Positions 1-5,942 of a stretch of 5,942 nucleotides of DNA are shown piece after piece. The stretch's first letter is position 1; every line of letters starts with the position of its first letter. Origin of the DNA: CAZEGV01 sp964511645. GTDB taxonomy: Bacteria > Bacteroidota > Bacteroidia > Cytophagales > JAAEPT01. Location: the NCBI GenBank assembly GCA_964511645.1, contig CAZEGV010000094.1, forward strand, positions 1 through 5,942, given 5' to 3'. Below the pieces are notes generated by a model, which saw only the letters and a program-made list of their open reading frames with translations, searched no databases and was not told the DNA's origin. A program made the translations under genes and the position numbers.

Positions 1-1213
1 CCCTTCTGGTTCCGTTAGAGATAAAAATATCTTTCCAACCATCATTATCAAAATCAGCAATTAAAGGTCCCCAGCTCCAATCTGTTGATGAAATTCTGGC
101 AAATCTTGAAATGTTACTAAAGTCTGGTAATGAGCTATTGATTGTACCATTGTTAATTTGCAAACTATTCTGCATATATTGGTAATGAAATCCTGAATTT
201 ACAGTACTCCAAAATAATGCATGGTTCATGCTTGCCATGTTGGCTTTTGATCGCCTATTATTTTCTGCGCTCATATCTACTTGTAAAATATCTAACAACT
301 GATCATTGTTGAAATCAGAAATATCTACACCCATACCATAGAAAGCTGTGTTTTTAGTTACTTGTTTAACTGTTTCAGTAAATGTTCCATTTTTATTGTT
401 TAGATAAAACAAGTCTGGGGTGCTAAAATCGTTAGAGACATATAAATCTGGCCATCCATCTTGGTTTAGGTCGCCTACTGTGGCACTTAGAGAAAGCCCA
501 AAGTTTCGCAAACCCGCTTCATCGGTGACATTTGTAAAATGACCACCATCATTTCGAAAAAGTTTATCTGTTTCAATATTTTTTGTAAATTTTTTTTTTA
601 AAAGATAATGTTGATTGGGTGCATTAAAAGAAGTAGGTGGGTAATTAGCTACATATACATCTAAGTCACCATCTAAGTCATAATCAAAAAATGTAGCTTG
701 CACACTATTACCATCTTCATTTAGCCCATACTCACTTGCTTTTTCGGTAAAGGTCAAGTCACCATTATTTATAAATAATTGATTCTCTTTTGGGACAAAC
801 TTGCCTCCTACAGAACAATAAATATCTAAAAAGCCATCATTGTTCACATCTGCCATAGTAGCTCCAGTGTACCACCTATTATCACCTGAAATCATAGCTT
901 TCTCTGTAATATCTTCAAATTGAAGATTGCCCTTGTTTAAATATAATTTATTAGGCACCATATTGCCTGTAAAAAATAGATCTATTAACCCGTCATTATT
1001 AATGTCACCAGTAGAAACACCACCTCCCATATAGATATAACCGTAGGTAAAGTAATTTAGAGAATCACTTTCAGTAAGGGTGTTCATAAATGAAATACCT
1101 GTATGTTCTTCATTCAATTGATTAAATATCTTTAAAATTTTGCTTGGTGCTTCTTTGTTTTTGCAAGAGGATAACGCAACAAGAAATAATACTAGAGATA
1201 AGGTCTTTTTCAT
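1..1213 (-). CDS. FG-GAP/VCBS-repeat surface lipoprotein, CRTAC1/UnbV-like (3' end beyond window)
   Basis: The frame is open without a stop from the ATG at 1213 to the left edge, giving 404 codons. The N-terminus MKKTLSLVLFLVALSSC is a lipoprotein signal peptide with Cys17 as the lipidated residue. The body carries six Asp-rich loops of the FG-GAP/VCBS beta-propeller kind: DINNDGLID (70-78), DVNNDGFLD (122-130), DYDLDGDLD (177-185), DLNQDGWPD (248-256), DFNNDQLLD (300-308) and DFDNDGWKD (387-395). Such loops usually bind calcium. TDWSWGPLIADFDNDGWKD (377-395) followed by FISNGTRR resembles large Bacteroidetes VCBS proteins of about 1,100 residues that often end in an ASPIC/UnbV domain, so roughly two thirds is probably missing; the C-terminal domain is inferred, not seen. 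The gene lies directly downstream of susCD on the same strand, which suggests an accessory surface glycan- or protein-binding role, but no enzymatic residues are recognisable and function is open. A 10-A tract at 590-599 is in frame as sequenced. Confidence 0.9.
   Translation of the reverse strand, partial: MKKTLSLVLFLVALSSCKNKEAPSKILKIFNQLNEEHTGISFMNTLTESDSLNYFTYGYIYMGGGVSTGDINNDGLIDLFFTGNMVPNKLYLNKGNLQFEDITEKAMISGDNRWYTGATMADVNNDGFLDIYCSVGGKFVPKENQLFINNGDLTFTEKASEYGLNEDGNSVQATFFDYDLDGDLDVYVANYPPTSFNAPNQHYLLKKKFTKNIETDKLFRNDGGHFTNVTDEAGLRNFGLSLSATVGDLNQDGWPDLYVSNDFSTPDLFYLNNKNGTFTETVKQVTKNTAFYGMGVDISDFNNDQLLDILQVDMSAENNRRSKANMASMNHALFWSTVNSGFHYQYMQNSLQINNGTINSSLPDFSNISRFARISSTDWSWGPLIADFDNDGWKDIFISNGTRR
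29..1006 (-). repeat. Six Asp-rich FG-GAP/VCBS calcium-loop repeats encoded within the third gene
   Basis: Six copies of a D-x-(N/D)-x-D-G-x-x-D loop are encoded at 980-1006, 824-850, 659-685, 446-472, 290-316 and 29-55. Successive copies are 52, 55, 71, 52 and 87 residues apart, consistent with blades of a beta-propeller with longer insertions after the third and fifth copies. The loops are followed by hydrophobic strands such as LFFTG, IYCSV, VYVAN, LYVSN and IFISN. The fifth copy has Gln where the others have Gly. This is a protein-level repeat; the DNA copies are diverged and are not a DNA tandem repeat. Confidence 0.85.
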
Positions 1214-1231
1214 AGGTTTAAATTATTAGGG
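1214..1231 (-). promoter_or_regulatory. Short leader and start context of the FG-GAP gene
   Basis: Only 18 bases separate the end of the terminator U-tract from the ATG at 1213. They read CCCTAATAATTTAAACCT on the minus strand. There is no Shine-Dalgarno sequence, as is usual in Bacteroidetes, and translation probably relies on the A/T-rich leader. No convincing Bacteroidetes promoter (TTTG, about 19 bases, TAnnTTTG) is seen between the end of susD and this start. The gene therefore appears to depend on read-through or on a promoter hidden in the end of susD or in the hairpin. Confidence 0.45.
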
Positions 1232-1272
1232 TAAAAATAAAAAAAACGGAGCATTAATAAATGCTCCGTTTT
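1232..1272 (-). terminator. Rho-independent terminator after susD
   Basis: Bases 1243-1255 and 1260-1272 form a perfect 13-bp inverted repeat with a 4-base loop (1256-1259). Read on the minus strand, the stem is AAAACGGAGCATT pairing with AATGCTCCGTTTT, with a C/G-containing core of nine pairs closed by four A-U pairs. It is followed by a U-rich tract of eight U, one A and five U (1246-1233). The hairpin starts 24 bases past the susD stop. In the plus direction only four T follow the stem, so it should work mainly for the minus-strand operon. It probably ends or trims most susCD transcripts and reduces read-through into the FG-GAP gene. Confidence 0.88.
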
Positions 1273-1296
1273 AGATAATAATAAAAATAATTTATT

Positions 1297-2982
1297 CTAG
1301 TACCCAGGATTTTGTGTTAAAACCCCTCCACTTAAATCGATAGCACTTAATGGAATAGGAAACAAATCATTTGTTGCTGTATAAGTACCTACTTTAGTTC
1401 CAAAATTGCTAATAGTACGAGCTTCGTTAGTATAATAGGCGTTCATGATTTCAGGAGCGTTCCCCCATCTTCTTAAATCAAATAAACGATGACCTTCCAT
1501 ACCTAGTTCTATTCTACGTTCAAAACGTACTGCTTTTCTTGCAAAACCTGCATCGGCAAATGCGATGTACGGCTCAATTACGTAATTAGCTGCATCACTA
1601 CCACCGCCAATAGCTTGTAGGTAATTAGAATTTTTGGCTCGGTTTCTTACTAAATTTACATTAGTCAATGCTGTTGCTAAGTCTCCCGTTTCAACGGCAG
1701 CTTCAGCGGCCATTAAAAGTACATCTGCAAATCTCATAATATGATAGTTGACACCTGAATGTTGTTGTCCCCAACCTCCAGTAGCTATATTACCTGTTTC
1801 GCCAGACCAATATACATTTTTCTTAGGTAAATATGGTCCAGAAATATCAGCAAATGTAGCACGAATCCAATCATGACCAACATGTTCTCCATAGCCATTA
1901 TAGTCAATACCTCTACGCCCTACGGTGTAATCCGAACGAGGATCTAAATTTCCTGCAAAAAGAGTAAATGAATCAGCACTTTCTAAACCATAATCGCTAT
2001 TAACATCGGTTTGGTTGAAGGTGTCTAATAAAGGAAGTCCAGCACCATCTGTTTGAAATGCATTCAACAAATCTTGTGATGGCTGATAGAAACCACAGCA
2101 TGAGCCAAAAGGACCTGGGTTGGGAAAATTCAAGGTACCTCTTACATTTCCGTTGAATGACTGTCCATCATCTGTTGTAAATTGAATTGAAAAAATTGAT
2201 TCTACACTATTGTCTCCAGCAAGACGAAAATTATCTACATAGTCTGGTAATAGTGAATATGGACCGTTGTCAACAACATCATTAAGTAAGGAAGCAGCGG
2301 CAGTCCAATCAGATTGATGTAAGTGTGCTTTTCCTAGAAATGCTTTAGCTACCCATGAAGTTGGTCTACCAACTTCTGCTTGTGTAGCAGGTAAATTATC
2401 AATTCCGAATTGAAAGTCAGCTTCAATTTGATCCCAAATAGGACCTGAATTGGGTTGATTGAATTCGGTTGCGGCATAATTTTCTTCTGAAATATAAGAC
2501 ACATTGCCCCACATTTTTTGAAGTTCGAAGTTATAATGACCTCTTAAAAACCTGGCCTCTGCAAGTTGAGCAGAAAAATCACCTTCTTCAATAGTGTTGA
2601 TTAATGCAATTACTGCGTTGGCTCTATTGACACCAGCATAAACAGCACCCCATTTTCCATACCAATAGCCATTACCAGTTGCCCAATTTAAAAGTTCAAC
2701 CTCTTTAAGGTCAGCTTGATCATCATCCGTACTTCCTTTATGAGCATCATCAGAAATCACATCCATAATCCAGTTATCGCCTGATGTTGCCCATGCATTT
2801 CCAAAACTATTTGATCTCATCCCATCAATGGTAGAGTATGCTCCTGTTAACAACAGGTTTACACCTGTTTCGTTTTTCAGAGCACTATCACTCAAAGCAC
2901 CTATTGCTGGTGACTCTGTAAAATCATCACTACACGCTAAAATTCCAATTAGCAGTGCAAAATATATCAATTTCTTTTTCAT
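1297..2982 (-). CDS. SusD/RagB-family surface lipoprotein, substrate-binding partner of SusC
   Basis: This complete 561-residue protein has the usual length for SusD/RagB and should act as the ligand-capturing lid on the SusC barrel. The ATG at 2982 gives a proper lipoprotein signal: MKKK, a hydrophobic core, and lipobox ILAC with Cys17 as the lipidated residue. SDDF (18-21) matches the Flavobacterium-type surface export signal. Family landmarks occur in order: AEARFLRGHYNFELQKMWGN (141-160); a TPR-like helical pair around 209-237; MRFADVLLMAAEA (416-428) leading to NVNLVRNRA (441-449); RRIELGMEGHRLFDLRRWG (489-507); and the C-terminal LFPIP (540-544) and QNPGY (557-561). An adjacent Cys pair lies at 295-296 in a Gly/Pro-rich segment. 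The start is 3 bases after the susC stop, so the two genes are surely cotranscribed and probably translationally coupled. A terminator hairpin follows the stop. Family assignment is secure; the bound ligand is unknown. Confidence 0.97.
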   Translation of the reverse strand: MKKKLIYFALLIGILACSDDFTESPAIGALSDSALKNETGVNLLLTGAYSTIDGMRSNSFGNAWATSGDNWIMDVISDDAHKGSTDDDQADLKEVELLNWATGNGYWYGKWGAVYAGVNRANAVIALINTIEEGDFSAQLAEARFLRGHYNFELQKMWGNVSYISEENYAATEFNQPNSGPIWDQIEADFQFGIDNLPATQAEVGRPTSWVAKAFLGKAHLHQSDWTAAASLLNDVVDNGPYSLLPDYVDNFRLAGDNSVESIFSIQFTTDDGQSFNGNVRGTLNFPNPGPFGSCCGFYQPSQDLLNAFQTDGAGLPLLDTFNQTDVNSDYGLESADSFTLFAGNLDPRSDYTVGRRGIDYNGYGEHVGHDWIRATFADISGPYLPKKNVYWSGETGNIATGGWGQQHSGVNYHIMRFADVLLMAAEAAVETGDLATALTNVNLVRNRAKNSNYLQAIGGGSDAANYVIEPYIAFADAGFARKAVRFERRIELGMEGHRLFDLRRWGNAPEIMNAYYTNEARTISNFGTKVGTYTATNDLFPIPLSAIDLSGGVLTQNPGY

Positions 2983-2999
2983 CGTTTAAAATTTAAAAT
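2983..2999 (-). promoter_or_regulatory. susC-susD junction and susD start context
   Basis: The susC stop codon (TAA, 2988-2986) is followed by only ACG-type spacing of three bases before the susD ATG at 2982. The leader AATTTTAAACG has no Shine-Dalgarno sequence and is A/T-rich. A ribosome ending susC would be placed on the susD start, so translational coupling is likely and would help keep the two partners of the complex in balance. Confidence 0.6.
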
Positions 3000-5942
3000 T
3001 AGCACCTATTGTAAATATTCTTGAATTCGGATATACTCTACTATCAATACCTAAACTTAGGTTGTCATAAGCAATAACTTCTGGGTCAAAGCCATCATAA
3101 CCAGTAATGGTAAACAAGTTTGATGCTTGTAGATATAGCCTTATGAAATCCATACCAATTTTATCGGTAACTGTTTCAGGGAGTTTGTATCCAAATTGAA
3201 GGTTTTTTAACCTTAAATACGAACCGTCTTCAACAAAATATGAATTAGCAGAAGCTTCTTCCAAAGGATATGAAGCTGTTAATGCAGGTACATTAGTGTT
3301 TGTGTTTGATGGTGTCCAAGCATTTATAACTCTGGTACTTCTGTTTCCATTAAAGAACAGACCAAAATCTGTGAATACTTTGTTGTAGTTGTAAAGGTCA
3401 TTACCTTGAGATCCTGTAATGAACATTTGAATGTCAAATCCTTTGTATTCAACATTAGCATTGATACCATAAGTGAAATCGGGGTGAGGTGAACCAATTT
3501 TTGTTCTGTCCTCATCATCAATATTACCATCGCCATTTACATCTTCATATTCAAACCTTCCGTTGTTATCTAAGCCTATAATATTACGTCCATAGAAATA
3601 CGACATCTCTTCACCTACTTCAGTTCTGGTAACAGCTCCATTTCTTATATCACCTCTACCAGCAACTGGAGAATCATTAATTAAACTGATTACCTCATTT
3701 TTATAATGAGAAATATTTACATTTATACCATAGACCAAACCACCTGAAGTTTCATTATTATACCCGATACTGAAATCAACACCTGTATTTTTAATGTCTC
3801 CTAAATTCACCAATGGAGGTCCAGCATCAATAGCTGTTGAGCTAATTAAACTAAAATCACGAGTAATCAAATCTTTGGTCTTAATTGAATAAAATTCAGC
3901 AGAAACAGACATCTTGTTATCAAATAAGTTTAAGTCTGCACCAAAGTTTGATGTAACCGAAGTCTCCCATTTTAAATTTGGATTACCTACTTGTGTTAAT
4001 AGTGCACCTGAAGTAATACCAGCCCCATCAAATGAATAATTTGCTTGTGATTCACTTAAGCTAGAGATATTTATGGTAGGGTTGTTTGCGGGTAATGTTT
4101 GGTTCCCTAATTGACCCCAAGACCCTTTTAGCTTTAATCTATCTATAAAAGAATCTTCAGGATAAAAATCTTCTTCACTTACTACCCAACCTGCACTAAA
4201 TGAAGGAAAAATATCAGTTTTGTTGTCTCCCAAAAATCTTGAAGATTCATCCTGTCTTACTGTAGCGGTAAGATAATATCTATTTTTATAAGAATAATTA
4301 GCAGTACCAAATATTGAGAACAAGGAATTAAAACCATCATAGGCATCATCAACATTGGCTGTTCCTGACCCATTATTTAATAAATAAAAGTCTGGATCGT
4401 CAAATAAATACCCAGATCTTGAGATAATTTTCCCTTTTCCACCATCTTTTAATGCTTCAATACCTATTAAAGCATTGATTGAGTGGTCTCCAAATGTTTT
4501 ATTGTAATTAAGTGTATTTGTCCAACTCCAGTTATATGCTGTTTGATCTTCTTCTCTTAAGGTTCTATCTGAGATTGGTTCACCATGTTCAGGGTCTAAA
4601 GAAGTAAAAGATCTTCTGTCGAAAGTATTGAAGCTACCTGCTAAACTAGTTTTGAATGTAAGTTCATCTAGTATTGCATAAGAAAGGTAAATATCTCCTA
4701 AGACAGCATATCTTTTTCTATAGTCATTTCGAGTTCTAAATAATGCAGCAGCAGGGCTTCTTGTATTACTAAGACCTGGACCTGCAACACCTGTAAATTC
4801 ACCATTATCATCTCTTACAGGTAACAAAGGGGTTATTCTAAGTGCACTCTCAATAGCTTCTGCATTACCACTCTTTGTATTTGAATAAGAAATATTCATG
4901 TGTTCGCCAATTCTAAGCTTATCACCAATTTTAAATTCAGAATTCAACCTAGTGCTTATTCTCTCAAACCCTGTATGTTTCAAAATCCCATCTCTTTTCA
5001 AATACCCAATAGAAAGAAAGTATTTGCCAGATTCACTACCATTTTGAACAGACAATGAAATATTTGAAACAGGAGCACTTTGGGTTATAGCATCTACCCA
5101 ATCAGTTCCTCCTGGTTCAACAGTGGCATTAAATTGCCCTACTGGTGCAAAAGTAATTGGGTCATATGAAACAACTCTAGTATAGCCAACAATAGACGTA
5201 GGTACTACTGGAGCAGCTCCTGAGCCATATTGTGGGTGTGTTGGTGTTATGCCATCATTGATTTGGCTTTGCCAAATCATATCAGCATGTTGTTGCGCAT
5301 TAAGCACTCCAGGGGTGCTTGAAATTTGTGAGAACCCTGTATACATATCTAAAGATACTTTAGCGGAGTCCATATTATATCCGCCACCTTTTGTTGTGAT
5401 AATTACAACACCATTTGAGGCTCTTGCGCCATAAATAGCCGCCGCACCATCTTTTAAGACATTCATTTGATCAATATCTGCAGGGTTGATATTGTTTAAA
5501 ACATCGGGGTCATCAGTTTGTACACCATCAATAATATACAAAGGGTTAGTGTTATTACTAGTACCAAAACCACGAATATTAATTTTAGGAGCGGATCCTG
5601 GGTTACCGTTGGTTAGAACAGTAACACCTGTTACTCTACCTCCAAGAGCTTCTGCAGCATTTACAGCAGGTGCTCTTAGGGCATCATCCATATCAACAGA
5701 AGCGACAGATCCCGTTAAGTCACCTCTTGTTTGCGTAGTATACCCTAAAACTACAACCTCATTTAATTGGTTTGCATCTTCAGACAAAGTTACATTAATG
5801 GAAGATTGTCCATTAATAGCAATTTCTTGTGTTTTAAACCCGATATAGCTAAAAACAAGAGAGGCATTGCCGTCAGTGGTAATGGTGTAATTACCATCAA
5901 AATCTGTTTGGGTTCCATTGGTAGTACCTTTGACTAGGACGT
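2986..5942 (-). CDS. SusC/RagA-family TonB-dependent outer-membrane transporter (5' end beyond window)
   Basis: This is the barrel component of a SusCD nutrient importer, expected to move a SusD-bound ligand across the outer membrane with TonB/ExbBD energy. The frame is open to the right edge, with 984 residues visible (numbered from the first whole codon, at 5940). Residues 1-50 are the end of a carboxypeptidase-regulatory-like (CarboxypepD_reg-like) domain, with VLVKGTTNGTQTDFDGNYTI at its start. NEVVVLGYTTQTRGDLTGSV follows at about 60-79. The plug is at about 73-185, with the SusC signature IRGFGTSNNTNPLYIIDGV (122-140) and LKDGAAAIYGARASNGVVII (162-181). The rest is the barrel, including DVNGDGNID (800-808) and a last strand ending FTIGANFKF, whose terminal Phe fits BAM-dependent assembly. 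A signal peptide and the start of the N-terminal domain, perhaps 45-110 residues, are missing. An apparent start at 5787 is only an internal TTG (Leu 52). The stop is 3 bases before susD. The substrate cannot be told. Confidence 0.96.
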   Translation of the reverse strand, partial: VLVKGTTNGTQTDFDGNYTITTDGNASLVFSYIGFKTQEIAINGQSSINVTLSEDANQLNEVVVLGYTTQTRGDLTGSVASVDMDDALRAPAVNAAEALGGRVTGVTVLTNGNPGSAPKINIRGFGTSNNTNPLYIIDGVQTDDPDVLNNINPADIDQMNVLKDGAAAIYGARASNGVVIITTKGGGYNMDSAKVSLDMYTGFSQISSTPGVLNAQQHADMIWQSQINDGITPTHPQYGSGAAPVVPTSIVGYTRVVSYDPITFAPVGQFNATVEPGGTDWVDAITQSAPVSNISLSVQNGSESGKYFLSIGYLKRDGILKHTGFERISTRLNSEFKIGDKLRIGEHMNISYSNTKSGNAEAIESALRITPLLPVRDDNGEFTGVAGPGLSNTRSPAAALFRTRNDYRKRYAVLGDIYLSYAILDELTFKTSLAGSFNTFDRRSFTSLDPEHGEPISDRTLREEDQTAYNWSWTNTLNYNKTFGDHSINALIGIEALKDGGKGKIISRSGYLFDDPDFYLLNNGSGTANVDDAYDGFNSLFSIFGTANYSYKNRYYLTATVRQDESSRFLGDNKTDIFPSFSAGWVVSEEDFYPEDSFIDRLKLKGSWGQLGNQTLPANNPTINISSLSESQANYSFDGAGITSGALLTQVGNPNLKWETSVTSNFGADLNLFDNKMSVSAEFYSIKTKDLITRDFSLISSTAIDAGPPLVNLGDIKNTGVDFSIGYNNETSGGLVYGINVNISHYKNEVISLINDSPVAGRGDIRNGAVTRTEVGEEMSYFYGRNIIGLDNNGRFEYEDVNGDGNIDDEDRTKIGSPHPDFTYGINANVEYKGFDIQMFITGSQGNDLYNYNKVFTDFGLFFNGNRSTRVINAWTPSNTNTNVPALTASYPLEEASANSYFVEDGSYLRLKNLQFGYKLPETVTDKIGMDFIRLYLQASNLFTITGYDGFDPEVIAYDNLSLGIDSRVYPNSRIFTIGANFKF

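Noticed and set aside
560..620. Possible frameshift in the FG-GAP gene at the 10-A run
   Set aside because: Translation on both sides stays in one frame with clear FG-GAP repeats before (DYDLDGDLD) and after (DLNQDGWPD), so the gene is intact as sequenced.
1243..1272. Hairpin as a plus-strand terminator or a mobile-element end
   Set aside because: No plus-strand gene leads into it, only four T follow it in that direction, and there is no transposase, target duplication or matching second copy in the window.
2984..3000. A/T-rich near-palindrome at the end of susC (TTTAAAATTTAAAA)
   Set aside because: It encodes the last residues of SusC and has no G/C core or U-tract, so it is not a convincing terminator or operator.
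3324..3536. Minus-strand open frame of 70 codons
   Set aside because: It is an out-of-frame shadow inside the SusC barrel coding region; the translation has no domain features.
5249..5434. Plus-strand open frame of 61 codons
   Set aside because: Antisense to the SusC coding region, Cys/Pro-rich chance translation with no family resemblance.
2986..5787. SusC as a complete 933-residue protein starting at 5787
   Set aside because: The start would be a TTG, and the same frame continues upstream through 51 more codons that encode the conserved end of a CarboxypepD_reg-like domain up to the right edge. The gene is 5'-truncated by the window, not short.
5486..5848. Plus-strand open frame of 120 codons
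   Set aside because: It lies wholly antisense to the plug and N-terminal domain of SusC, whose protein motifs are unmistakable, and its translation shows no recognisable domain.

Overview
The window is an AT-rich stretch (by eye well under 40% GC) from a Bacteroidetes genome, most likely a member of the Flavobacteriia. The evidence is a tandem SusC/SusD pair, lipoprotein signal peptides followed by Ser-Asp-Asp-Phe (a Flavobacterium-type surface export signal), start codons without a Shine-Dalgarno sequence but with A/T-rich leaders, and a large FG-GAP/VCBS-repeat lipoprotein of a kind common in marine and environmental Bacteroidetes. Genus and species cannot be read from the sequence.

Everything lies on the minus strand, so transcription runs from high to low coordinates. 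First, 5942-2986 holds most of a SusC/RagA-type TonB-dependent outer-membrane transporter; its N-terminus (signal peptide and start of the carboxypeptidase-regulatory-like domain) is beyond the right edge. Three bases later, 2982-1297 holds a complete 561-residue SusD/RagB surface lipoprotein. The 83-base gap that follows (1296-1214) carries a strong Rho-independent terminator hairpin pointing the same way. Only 18 bases after its U-tract, at 1213, begins a third gene: a lipoprotein with at least six Asp-rich FG-GAP/VCBS calcium-loop repeats. It runs off the left edge after 404 codons, probably about a third of its full length.

SusC and SusD should form the usual lidded ('pedal-bin') importer: SusD captures a ligand, typically an oligosaccharide, at the cell surface and closes over the SusC barrel, which imports it with TonB energy. 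The FG-GAP protein is plausibly an accessory surface lipoprotein of the same system, expressed at a lower level because of the terminator. No glycoside hydrolase, lyase, sulfatase or regulator is in view, so the substrate cannot be assigned. I see no RNA gene, mobile element, CRISPR array or plus-strand gene. The module is a recognisable type; the points worth a second look are the terminator placement, the 10-A tract in the third gene and the gene partnership itself.
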